From Acidimicrobiia bacterium (lineage in GTDB: Bacteria > Actinomycetota > Acidimicrobiia > Acidimicrobiales > SKKL01): a stretch of 32,957 nt of DNA. Position numbers and translations under genes: made by a program. The DNA lies in contig JAENWR010000034.1 in assembly GCA_016649895.1 (NCBI GenBank), positions 1 through 32,957 of the forward strand, read 5' to 3'. Under the pieces are notes generated by a model. It was not told the DNA's origin, did no database searches, and saw nothing but the letters and a program-made list of their open reading frames with translations. Positions 21,117-28,416 of this stretch are shown piece by piece (positions within the stretch are counted from its first letter, which is position 1; the number at the start of each line of letters is the position of its first letter).

Positions 21117-22283
21117 GTGTCACCCACCTTCGAGTCCCTCGGCGTCTCCGCCGACCTGTGCGTCGTGCTCGCCGAGCGCGGCATCACCACAGCGTTCCCC
21201 ATCCAGGCGATGTCCATCGCCGACGGCCTTGCCGGCCGCGACATCTGCGGCAAGGCGAAGACGGGGTCGGGGAAGACCCTCGCCTTCGGCATCCCGGTCA
21301 TCGAGCGCCTGGCCAAGGCCAAGCCCGGCCGTCCCACCGCCATTGCCCTCGTACCCACCCGCGAGCTCGCCACCCAGGTGCGCGACGAGCTCCAAGGGCT
21401 CGCCGACACGCGGGGCATCGTGGTCGAGGCGATCTACGGCGGCGCCGACATCGAGAAGCAGATCCACAAGCTGAAGAAGGGCGTCGACTTCATCGTCGCC
21501 ACGCCGGGCCGAATGATCGACCTCATCGAGCGCAAGGAGGTCACCGTCGCCGACGTGACCCACATCGTCATCGACGAGGCCGACCGCATGGCCGACATGG
21601 GGTTCATGCCCCAGGTGGAGTGGGTGCTGCGCAACGCGAAGTCAGCCGACCAGACGCTGCTCTTCTCGGCCACGCTCGACGGTGCTGTCGACGGCCTCGT
21701 GCAGCGCTACCAGACCGATCCGGTGATCCACTCGGTGGCTGCCGACAACGTCACCGTCGATCTGATGACGCACCGGTTCATCCAGGTCCACCAGATGGAC
21801 AAGGCGAAGGTGGCCGCGGCCATCGCTCGCTCGTCGAGCCGCATCTTGATCTTCAGCCGCACCAAGCGTGGCGCCGACCGCCTCGCCGAGCAGCTCGAGA
21901 ACGAGGGTGTCCGGGCCGCGGCCATCCATGGTGATCTGCGTCAGTCGGCACGCGAGAAGGCTCTCGCCGACTTCTCCGAGGGCAAGCTCCCGGCGCTCGT
22001 GGCCACCGATGTCGCGGCGCGTGGCATCCACGTCGACGATGTCGACGTGGTGGTGCACTTCGACCCGCCCGAGGACCACAAGACCTACCTGCACCGCTCT
22101 GGTCGCACTGCCCGTGCGGGTGAGGCCGGTCTCGTGGTCACCCTGGTCCTGTGGGACCAGGAGCTCGAGGTTCGCCGACTGCAGAAGCGGATCGGGATCG
22201 AGATGCCAATGGTCGAGATGTTCTCGAACGACCCTCGGCTCACCGACCTCGCGACGTGGGATCCGGCGTCGGTCAGCGTCTGA
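21117..22283 (+). CDS. DEAD-box RNA helicase
   Basis: 388 residues from GTG 21117, with GGAG 7 nt upstream. All helicase motifs are seen: Q motif (FESLGVS to FPIQ30), Walker A AKTGSGKT (48-55), PTRELA (80-85), TPGR (129-132), DEAD (153-156), SAT (184-186), and the C-terminal ARGIHVDDVDVVVHFDPP and HRSGRTARAGE. The protein is close to the minimal helicase core with no basic or RNA-binding tail, most like the RhlE group. Such enzymes unwind structured RNA in ribosome assembly, mRNA decay and cold adaptation. A long structured leader upstream is in line with cold- or self-regulated helicase genes. Confidence 0.95.
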   Translation: MSPTFESLGVSADLCVVLAERGITTAFPIQAMSIADGLAGRDICGKAKTGSGKTLAFGIPVIERLAKAKPGRPTAIALVPTRELATQVRDELQGLADTRGIVVEAIYGGADIEKQIHKLKKGVDFIVATPGRMIDLIERKEVTVADVTHIVIDEADRMADMGFMPQVEWVLRNAKSADQTLLFSATLDGAVDGLVQRYQTDPVIHSVAADNVTVDLMTHRFIQVHQMDKAKVAAAIARSSSRILIFSRTKRGADRLAEQLENEGVRAAAIHGDLRQSAREKALADFSEGKLPALVATDVAARGIHVDDVDVVVHFDPPEDHKTYLHRSGRTARAGEAGLVVTLVLWDQELEVRRLQKRIGIEMPMVEMFSNDPRLTDLATWDPASVSV

Positions 22284-22323
22284 TCCACCACGCGTCGCGT
22301 CGTCGACCCCGCTCGGCGAGCGA

Positions 22324-22341
22324 ATGGGCCGAACGGCCCAT
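22324..22341. promoter_or_regulatory. Palindrome ATGGGCC-GAAC-GGCCCAT upstream of tad operon
   Basis: A perfect 7-bp inverted repeat with a 4-nt loop, 41 bp after the helicase stop and 76 bp before the TadE start. It is flanked by GCTCGGCGAGC (22311-22321) and GGACC-CC-GGTCC (22347-22358). It could terminate the helicase transcript. Its reverse complement contains CGTTCGGCCCAT, also found at 700-711 upstream of the other pilin gene, which points to a shared regulatory site. Confidence 0.5.
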
Positions 22342-22417
22342 ATCCCGGACCCCGGTCCCGTCGATTGCTTGGCCAGTGGACCCCTGCCACGAGGGAGTCC
22401 AAGCCGAGGAGTGATCG

Positions 22418-22888
22418 ATGGGCAAGGCAGCGGGCGAAAGGGCACGGCGACGTCGACCCGACGACCGCGGTGCCGCTCTCGTCGAGTTCGCACTCGTCCT
22501 CCCGATCCTGGCGCTCATCATCTTCGGAACGATCGAGTTCGGCTGGGCGTTCTCCCAGAACCTCGATGTCCGACACGGCGCGAGGGAGGCGGCCCGCCTC
22601 GCGGTGGTCGACTTCGACGACGGCGACACCGCCACCACCGCCGAAGAGGGGATCGCCAACACCGCGTGTTCACGCATGGACTCCTCGCAGGCGACCACGA
22701 TCACCGTCTCGGCGCCGTCCGGGCTGTCGGTTGGCGACTACCTCGAGGTGACGGTCACCCGTCAGCACGCCGCCCTCACCGGGTTCGTGGACTTCGCACT
22801 CCCGAGCTCGCTCGCCAGCAAGGTGCAGATGCGCCTGGAACAGGACGCGAGCTGGACCGCGTCGACCTGGAGTCGCACGTGCCCGTGA
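22418..22888 (+). CDS. TadE-like pilus protein
   Basis: 156 residues. ATG 22418 is preceded by GAGGAG at 6 nt. The basic leader ends at Gly18 and is followed by AALVEFALVLPILALIIFGTIEFGWAF, the prepilin-type signal and helix of TadE proteins with Glu at +5. The remaining 110 residues are extracytoplasmic and contain two cysteines that may pair. TadE-like pseudopilins are needed for assembly of Tad (tight adherence) pili. It is the first gene of a three-gene operon, coupled by a GTGA overlap to the TadG-like gene. The assembly ATPase, platform proteins and prepilin peptidase are not in this window. Confidence 0.9.
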   Translation: MGKAAGERARRRRPDDRGAALVEFALVLPILALIIFGTIEFGWAFSQNLDVRHGAREAARLAVVDFDDGDTATTAEEGIANTACSRMDSSQATTITVSAPSGLSVGDYLEVTVTRQHAALTGFVDFALPSSLASKVQMRLEQDASWTASTWSRTCP

Positions 22889-24522
22889 ACGCCTCCGCAT
22901 GGTTCGCCCGTCGCCGACGCACTCGGGATGACGATCGAGGCGTCGTCCTCGTCATCGCTGCGATCACCTTGACCGCGCTGATGGTCATGTCGGCCCTCGC
23001 CGTCGACCTCGGCGGTCTGTACAACGAGAGACGTCAGGACCAGTCGGCCGCAGATGCCGCCGCCCTCGCGGCCGCGCAGGACCTTCCGGACCGGGCCGCC
23101 ACCATCGCGACGGTGAAGAGCGTTGCTTCGGCCACACTCGGCGGCGAGACGATCACCGACGCCCAATGGGACAGCTGCGGTGCCACATCGCCGCCGACGA
23201 ACTACAACGCCGTTCCGGGCGCGAACTGCATCGCGATCAACGACAAGCGGGTCTTCGTCAGACTGCCACTCAGGGGCTACACGACCGCGTTCGCCGGGAT
23301 CGTCGGCATCGACAGCTTCGAGCACTCCGCCTTCGCGGTCGGCGGGCTCGAGACGGAAGGCTTCGGTGGTGTCCTCCCCTTCGCCTTGTCCAGTGGCGCT
23401 GGCACGTTCACCTGCGTCGAACGGAGTGGTGGCAACGGCGCCGAGAAGCTGTCCGAATGTCGCCAAACCTCTGCCACGCCGGGCAACTTCGGAGCCCTGA
23501 ACATCGGGCACTTCGGAAGCGACTCTCTCGGGACGAGCCGCAGCTGCGACCCCCCTAAAACCAAGGAGCGATTCGCGAACAACATCGCGGTGGGGGCGGA
23601 CCACGACCTCGAGGCGATCGGGTCGAACCCGCGCGTCATCGATGAGTACGCATGCGTCGCCGGCTTCCTCGTGCCGAACGCGGCGAACGGTTTCACCGGC
23701 ACGACCGACGTCGAGGTCGGCAGCGGCCTCTACAGTGGCGACACCTTCAGCGACGGTCTCGGTCCCCGACTGACGCGCCTGGGCTCAGTCCCGGGCACGC
23801 CATCGTGGATGAGCGATACCACGGTGATCTACTCGAAGACCTTGGATGATATCCCGCTCTGGGACTTCCTCCCGACCACCGTCCCGCCCACGTGGGAAGT
23901 GCCGCGCTCGTGCCATCCGGATCAGTTCGATGAAAGCGCGAGCGTGCCCGACCGGTTGGATCAGCACCTCGCCCAGTACAACCACGCCGACCGACAGCTC
24001 CGTCTCCTGGAGCGCTGCCTGATGCACTACCAGGACATGGATTGGGACGACGGTGGCCAGTACACACCGGTCGATCCTCCATGCGTCCGCCTGGACAACT
24101 CCGACGGGACGCAGGACTGCTCGACCTCGCCCGGCTCCGGGTTCAGCGACCCCCTGTTCACCAGGGACACCGACCCGGATGAGGTCCCCAACCTCTACGA
24201 CATCCAGTACACCCCCCGTTTCGGATATGTCCCTCAGACGTCGGCCGCTCAAGGCAAGGCGGTGCCTGCCGAGATCGAGAGGTTCCGGGCGGTGTTCATC
24301 CAGCGCATCTCGGCGGGCTGCAGCCAGCAGGGAAACTGTCACCTGAAGTTCGACCCGGGGGTCGACTTCCTCGGTGATCCCTCGCCGCACAGCAGCATCG
24401 GCGGTGCTGCCGACACCCTCGGTGTGTTCGTGTTGCCACTCAACAGCCTGCCCAACCAACTCGCCGACGAGAACGCGCCGTTCAAGTTGAACGTCAACCG
24501 CTTCGTGGAGCTGGTGCGTTGA
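22885..24522 (+). CDS. TadG-like pilus assembly protein with large extracytoplasmic domain
   Basis: 545 residues from GTG 22885, which overlaps the TadE stop. The N-terminus has the Tad-like domain: basic leader, then RGVVLVIAAITLTALMVMSALAVDLGGLYNERRQ and SAADAAALAAAQ, the hallmark of TadG-related proteins, with a single membrane helix. The following 450 residues are outside the membrane and carry 12 cysteines, an even number that fits disulfide bonding. No von Willebrand domain motif is obvious. The GC-rich sequence has somewhat more relaxed base use in its middle, including an AAAAC run near 23558. It is probably a minor pilus component or surface anchor encoded with TadE and the pilin. 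The ligand or partner is unknown. Confidence 0.85.
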   Translation: MNASAWFARRRRTRDDDRGVVLVIAAITLTALMVMSALAVDLGGLYNERRQDQSAADAAALAAAQDLPDRAATIATVKSVASATLGGETITDAQWDSCGATSPPTNYNAVPGANCIAINDKRVFVRLPLRGYTTAFAGIVGIDSFEHSAFAVGGLETEGFGGVLPFALSSGAGTFTCVERSGGNGAEKLSECRQTSATPGNFGALNIGHFGSDSLGTSRSCDPPKTKERFANNIAVGADHDLEAIGSNPRVIDEYACVAGFLVPNAANGFTGTTDVEVGSGLYSGDTFSDGLGPRLTRLGSVPGTPSWMSDTTVIYSKTLDDIPLWDFLPTTVPPTWEVPRSCHPDQFDESASVPDRLDQHLAQYNHADRQLRLLERCLMHYQDMDWDDGGQYTPVDPPCVRLDNSDGTQDCSTSPGSGFSDPLFTRDTDPDEVPNLYDIQYTPRFGYVPQTSAAQGKAVPAEIERFRAVFIQRISAGCSQQGNCHLKFDPGVDFLGDPSPHSSIGGAADTLGVFVLPLNSLPNQLADENAPFKLNVNRFVELVR

Positions 24523-25085
24523 TGGAGATCCGACACGTCGGCGTCCACGAGCGTGGCGCCGCGTTGGTGGAGTACGCGCTCGTCATCGCTCTCGTAGCGG
24601 TGGCCCTGGTTGCTGGTGCGCAGGCCGTGACCGACGGAGGACGCGACGGCCTGACCGAGCGCGGTGACACAGCAGCAGCGCAGGGTGAGGTCATCGGCGA
24701 CCTCACAGGCGGTGGCACGCCCTCGCCCCTTCCACCCAGCCCGCCGCCGAGCCCGAGCGGCGATCTCCCCTCGATCGATGTGGCGCCCCTCGAATCCGAG
24801 AAGTCATCCGGAAACGGCAACAAGTGGAACCTCACCGTGACGGTTCCGGTCGTCGCGCCGGACGGCACGGCCGTGTCCGGTGCTCAGGTCACCGGCAAGT
24901 GGGATCCTGGGGACCAGGTGACGTGCGAGGCCACGGTCGCTGGCGATTGCACCTTCACGATCGAAGCGAAGAACACCCCCACGATGTCGTTCACGGTCGT
25001 CTCGGTGAACTACCTCAACTCGGACGGCACGACAGCGGCGTTCACGCCGGCCGGTCCGGTGGGCATCACGGAGACTGAACCTTAG
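24522..25085 (+). CDS. Flp-type pilin fused to an extracellular domain
   Basis: 187 residues, start ATG 24522 overlapping the TadG stop by one base. The prepilin signal is canonical: short leader to Gly12, then AALVEYALVIALVAVALVAGA with Glu at +5 and Tyr at +6. Ordinary Flp pilins end soon after this helix at about 50-70 residues. Here a Pro/Ser/Gly linker (about 68-85, PSPLPPSPPPSPSGD) leads to a roughly 100-residue beta-rich domain, with LTVTVPVVAPDGTAVSGAQVTGKW resembling Ig-like or big-domain folds and one probable disulfide (VTCEATVAGDC). The likely role is a pilus subunit, or a tip or decoration protein, displaying this domain. The major short Flp pilin may be encoded elsewhere. Confidence 0.85.
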   Translation: MEIRHVGVHERGAALVEYALVIALVAVALVAGAQAVTDGGRDGLTERGDTAAAQGEVIGDLTGGGTPSPLPPSPPPSPSGDLPSIDVAPLESEKSSGNGNKWNLTVTVPVVAPDGTAVSGAQVTGKWDPGDQVTCEATVAGDCTFTIEAKNTPTMSFTVVSVNYLNSDGTTAAFTPAGPVGITETEP

Positions 25086-25126
25086 ACAGGCTCTGATCGG
25101 CCGCCCGAGGGCGCGTCGAGAAGCCC

Positions 25127-25132
25127 TAGGCT
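25127..25132 (+). promoter_or_regulatory. -10 box for leaderless methyltransferase gene
   Basis: TAGGCT, 7 nt before GTG 25140, 41 bp after the pilin stop codon. It separates the methyltransferase from the tad operon. Confidence 0.5.
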
Positions 25133-25139
25133 CCCCCTC

Positions 25140-26645
25140 GTGCACGAGCGTCGGGCAAGGGGGGCGGTGTACACCCCGGGCCCCATCGCCCGGCGCCTGG
25201 CCCGAGCGGCGCTCGATGGCGCTCCGCCACCATGCACGGTCTGCGACCCGGCGGCTGGTGACGGTCGCCTCCTCGCCGCGGTCGCCCACGCCGGGTCGGC
25301 GCCAGCGCTCTTCGGCGCCGATCTCGACGACCTCGCGTGGGCCCACGGGCCAGGACGGGACCTGCCTGGTGTCCGCTTCTGCCACGGTGACTCGCTCCTG
25401 CGTGGTCGGGCCACCTGGCCGGACGCTCCAGAGGCCGGTTTCGATCTCGTCATCGGCAACCCGCCGTTCCGCAACCAGTTGGAGCGGGCGACCGCGCTGG
25501 GAGCCGACGAGCGGCGACGGCTGAAGGAGCGCTACGGGGCGCTCGCCGGTGGCTACGCCGACACCGCGTCGGTCTTCCTCGTCGCCGCCTGCGAGATGGC
25601 TGCGGCCGACGGGCGCGTGGCGATGATCATGCCGCTGTCGTTCCTCTCCGCCCGCGACGCGGCCCCCGCACGCCGCAAGGTGCTCGAGGACGCTTCGCTC
25701 ATCGGCGTGTGGCTCGCGGGCGCGCACGTGTTCCCCGACGCCGACGTGCAGGTGTGCGCTCTCGTTCTCCAGCGCGGCCCTGTCCGGCGGCGGAACGTGG
25801 CCCGCTGGTTCGGCCCCGAGTGGACGCCGGCCCCGCCGCTGGCGGTCGACAGCGACCAGCTGCGCGATGCGCCCACGTGGAGCAGGCTGCTCACCGGGCT
25901 CATCGACGAGACGCCACCAGTGGGCCTCGTCTCGCAGGGTCGACTCGGCGACCTCGTCGCCGCCACGGCCGGGTTCCGCCGTCAGTTCTACGGGCTGGCA
26001 CCCCATCTCGTCGAGGGCGAGGGCGACGTCGGCGGGCGCACCGACGGCCGGTCGCCGATGATCACCTGCGGGCTGGTCGACCCGGGCCGGGTGAGGTGGG
26101 GGGAGCGTCCCTGCCGCATCGCCGGGCGACGGTGGGAGCGTCCGCTCCTCGACGCCCGCGACATCGACGACGGCGGGCTCTCCCGATGGGTGACCGGCCG
26201 GCTGCGGCCCAAGCTGGTGGTGGCGACCCAGACCAGGGTCATCGAAGCGGTGGCCGACCCGACGGGGGAGTGGATCCCCTCGACCCCCGTCATCGCGGTG
26301 CACGGTGACGACGAGGACCTGTGGAAGGCGCTCGCTGTGCTCCTTGCTCCGCCCGTCACGCTGTGGGCGCGCCAACAGTTCGCCGGTGCCGCCCTCTCGA
26401 TCGATGCGATCAAGCTCTCGGCCCGCCAGGTCCTCGATCTGCCGTTGCCCGGCGACCGCACCGGGTGGGATCGGGCGGCCCGTGTGCTGAAGGCCTCACA
26501 CTCTGTGCGCCGCGGCGGCGCGACCCCCGAGGCCGTGGTGGAGGCAGCGAGGGTGATGACCGCCGCCTACGGCTGCGACGAGTACGTGCACCAGTGGTGG
26601 CTCGGTCGTGCCTGGTCGGCACGACCAGCCGATCACAGCGGTTGA
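25140..26645 (+). CDS. Orphan N6-adenine DNA methyltransferase
   Basis: 501 residues. RGAVYTPGPIARRLARAAL near the N-terminus is the pattern that precedes motif I in N6-adenine methylases of the type IIG/Eco57I and HsdM-like group. Motif I is CDPAAGDGRLLAA (about 34-46), the acidic motif II is LFGADLDDLA, and the catalytic motif IV is NPPF (near 104-107) in DLVIGNPPFRNQ. A target-recognition-like C-terminal half follows. The target may be DNA adenine; RNA or protein substrates cannot be excluded. No restriction endonuclease, specificity subunit or phage-defence gene is adjacent, so it appears to be a solitary modification enzyme. It has its own leaderless-type promoter. Confidence 0.85.
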   Translation: MHERRARGAVYTPGPIARRLARAALDGAPPPCTVCDPAAGDGRLLAAVAHAGSAPALFGADLDDLAWAHGPGRDLPGVRFCHGDSLLRGRATWPDAPEAGFDLVIGNPPFRNQLERATALGADERRRLKERYGALAGGYADTASVFLVAACEMAAADGRVAMIMPLSFLSARDAAPARRKVLEDASLIGVWLAGAHVFPDADVQVCALVLQRGPVRRRNVARWFGPEWTPAPPLAVDSDQLRDAPTWSRLLTGLIDETPPVGLVSQGRLGDLVAATAGFRRQFYGLAPHLVEGEGDVGGRTDGRSPMITCGLVDPGRVRWGERPCRIAGRRWERPLLDARDIDDGGLSRWVTGRLRPKLVVATQTRVIEAVADPTGEWIPSTPVIAVHGDDEDLWKALAVLLAPPVTLWARQQFAGAALSIDAIKLSARQVLDLPLPGDRTGWDRAARVLKASHSVRRGGATPEAVVEAARVMTAAYGCDEYVHQWWLGRAWSARPADHSG

Positions 26646-26674
26646 CGTGGCCCCGATGCGGGCATGATGTCCGA

Positions 26675-26830
26675 GCCCTCGATTCCACGCTGGGGGAGCA
26701 GGTGATGGAGCTCATCACTAGCGAGGTGAAGAGCCGCGAGACAGCAGCCATCATCGTCACCCACGACACCCGGGTGACCCACCACGCCGATCACAGCGTC
26801 GAGATCACCGACGGTCACCTCGCCGCCTGA
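26675..26830 (+). pseudogene. 3' remnant of an ABC transporter ATPase gene
   Basis: The frame from 26675 to the TGA at 26828-26830 encodes ALDSTLGEQVMELITSEV, then TAAIIVTHDTRVTHHADHSV and EITDGHLAA. This is the exact C-terminal end of a LolD/MacB/FtsE-type ATPase: the D-loop (ALDS), the H-loop (VTHD) and the final beta strand. Walker A, signature and Walker B are absent, and the upstream sequence in the same frame does not resemble an ATPase. No start codon or ribosome binding site is placed to express it. It is best read as the leftover of a deletion or recombination event between the methyltransferase and the methionine operon. Confidence 0.75.
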
Positions 26831-26871
26831 GGGCGGATCGCGCTTGACGGCGACGGCCGCGAAGGGCCAAT

Positions 26872-26965
26872 CTGCCATCAGCATTTCGAGCAGCCCGGTC
26901 CGCCGGGCTCGGCAACCTGGGATTGGACGCCCAAGGTGCCCTCCCGCTCCGGCGGGGATGTGGTC
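26872..26965 (+). ncRNA. SAM riboswitch (SAM-I/SAM-IV clan)
   Basis: A run of features matches the SAM-I/SAM-IV clan. P2 is AGCCCGG (26892-26898) with CCGGGCT (26903-26909) around TCCG, followed directly by the invariant-type GGCAACC (26911-26917). Then comes a P3-like CCTGGG/CCCAAGG hairpin, the conserved AAGGTGCC (26933-26940), and a P4 stem CCCGC/GCGGG (26943-26947, 26952-26956), then GATG. P1 is weak: CATC (26877-26880) can pair with GATG (26957-26960), so the outer limits are approximate. The downstream genes make methionine, the precursor of SAM, as expected. TTGACG at 26844-26849 is a possible -35 element. The exact clan member is uncertain. Confidence 0.75.
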
Positions 26966-27112
26966 GGCTCCAGCCGGCAACGAAGCGTCCGGGTCTCGGC
27001 CCGACTCGCACCGACGGGCGTCCTCTCCTCGCACGCCGGGCGCTCGCACCCATCGCGAGTCGGAGGATCGGCTGGACCATGGAGGAACATGAGGTCGCAA
27101 CGGTGTCGCCAG

Positions 27113-27118
27113 TACGAT
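27113..27118 (+). promoter_or_regulatory. -10 box for leaderless metX leader ORF
   Basis: TACGAT, 6 nt before the GTG at 27125. It is about 150 bp downstream of the riboswitch, so it would give a second transcript that lacks the aptamer. Confidence 0.45.
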
Positions 27119-27124
27119 CACATC

Positions 27125-27175
27125 GTGCGCGTGGTCGAACCGAGCATCGAGTCGATGCGTCATCCCAGTTGGTGA
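27125..27175 (+). CDS. 16-residue leader peptide coupled to metX
   Basis: GTG 27125 opens a mini-ORF encoding VRVVEPSIESMRHPSW that ends at TGA 27173-27175. The stop overlaps the metX GTG (27172-27174) in a GTGA junction. The TACGAT box 6 nt upstream suggests leaderless translation of the mini-ORF. The peptide has no run of Met or Cys codons, so classical attenuation is not suggested; a simple role would be ribosome delivery to the metX start. It could be a chance frame. Confidence 0.45.
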   Translation: MRVVEPSIESMRHPSW

Positions 27176-28416
27176 ACGACCCCTCGTCCACGCCCGACGA
27201 CCCTCGCGACGCCCTGGCCGGCCTCGCCCGCTCCGGGCGACCCCAGACCCATCCGAGCCGCCTGCCGGTCACCGGAGCATGGCGACCTGGCGACGACATC
27301 GGGCACCGGCAGTTCGTCCACCTGCCCCGGTCTCGCCCGTTCGCGCTCGAGGGCGGCGGCATCCTCCACGGGGTCGACATCGCCTACGAGACGTGGGGCG
27401 AGCTGGCGCCCGATGCCACCAACGCTGTCCTCGTGTGCCACGCGCTCACCGGCGATTCACACGTCGCCGGTCCCAGCGGGCGTGGCCATGCCTCCGATGG
27501 CTGGTGGGACGACCTGGTGGGCCCCGGCAAGGCGATCGACACCGACCGGTGGTTCGTCGTGTGCGTCAACGTCCTCGGTGGTTGCCAGGGCACCACCGGC
27601 CCCGCATCGGTCCCCTCTGGTGACGACCGGCCATACGGCGCCCGGTTCCCCGTGCTCACCATCCGCGACATCGTCAGATCGCAAGCCGCGGTGGCCGACC
27701 ACCTCGGGATTGGCGTGTGGGCCTCGGTCATCGGCGGATCGATGGGCGGGATGCAGGCACTCGAGTGGGCCGTGATGTTCCCCGAGCGATCGCTGTCGAT
27801 CGCGGCCCTCGCCACGACGGCGGCCGCAGGCGCCCAGCAGATCGCGTGGAGCCACGTCGGACGCATGGCGGTGGCGGGCGATCCGAGGTGGCGCGACGGC
27901 GACTACTACGAGGCCGAGCCCGGAGACGGTCCCCACCAGGGTCTGGCGCTCGCGCGCGCCATCGCCCAGATCCACTACCGCACAGAACCGGTGTTCGAGG
28001 AGCGCTTTGCCCGGCGCACCGTCGAGCCCGTCGACCGACTCTCGCTCTGGGATCGCTTCCAGGTGGAGAGCTACCTCGACTACCAGGGCGAGAAGCTGGT
28101 GCGACGCTTCGATGCCAACAGCTATCTGGTTCTCAACAAGGCCATGGACCTCCACGACCTGGGCCGCGGACGAGGCGGTGTCGATCGTGCCCTCGCTCGG
28201 GTGAGGGTGCCGGTCCTGACGATGAGCATCGACTCCGACACGCTCTACCCGCCGTACCAGCAAGAGGCCCTCCGCGACGCGCTCCTGGCCCGGGGCCAGG
28301 AGCTCGACCACGTCGAGATCGCCAGTCCCCACGGCCACGACGGCTTCCTCCTCGAACCCGCCCAGGTGGGCCCTCCGCTGGCCCACCTCCTGCACCAGGT
28401 GACCACCGATGACTGA
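27172..28416 (+). CDS. metX: Homoserine O-acetyltransferase (MetX family)
   Basis: 414 residues from GTG 27172; the frame is open further upstream with an ATG at 27079, but conserved sequence begins only around residue 45. It has the alpha/beta-hydrolase MetX fold: AYETWGEL, CHALTGDSHVAG, the nucleophile elbow GGSMGGMQALEW with Ser190, catalytic Asp356 in SIDSDTLYPPYQ and His389 in SPHGHDGFLLE. It acylates L-homoserine with acetyl-CoA in the first step of methionine synthesis. Some MetX-like enzymes use succinyl-CoA, and sequence alone does not fully decide. Translation is probably coupled to the leader peptide. The SAM riboswitch upstream should lower expression when SAM is plentiful. It overlaps the next gene by 8 bp. 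Confidence 0.94.
   Translation: MNDPSSTPDDPRDALAGLARSGRPQTHPSRLPVTGAWRPGDDIGHRQFVHLPRSRPFALEGGGILHGVDIAYETWGELAPDATNAVLVCHALTGDSHVAGPSGRGHASDGWWDDLVGPGKAIDTDRWFVVCVNVLGGCQGTTGPASVPSGDDRPYGARFPVLTIRDIVRSQAAVADHLGIGVWASVIGGSMGGMQALEWAVMFPERSLSIAALATTAAAGAQQIAWSHVGRMAVAGDPRWRDGDYYEAEPGDGPHQGLALARAIAQIHYRTEPVFEERFARRTVEPVDRLSLWDRFQVESYLDYQGEKLVRRFDANSYLVLNKAMDLHDLGRGRGGVDRALARVRVPVLTMSIDSDTLYPPYQQEALRDALLARGQELDHVEIASPHGHDGFLLEPAQVGPPLAHLLHQVTTDD

Noticed and set aside
22406-22411. Alternative that the GAGGAG region upstream of TadE is part of a cyclic-di-GMP riboswitch
   Set aside because: The leader can form small stems, but I could not find the conserved GEMM core sequences; GAGGAG is an ordinary ribosome binding site.
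24804-26375. A 523-codon minus-strand frame opposite the methyltransferase
   Set aside because: It has no motif, and the opposite strand carries complete methyltransferase motifs with third-position GC bias in that frame.
26646-27124. A mobile-element insertion between the methyltransferase and metX
   Set aside because: No inverted repeats, target duplication or transposase fragment was seen; only ATPase debris and the metX leader are present.
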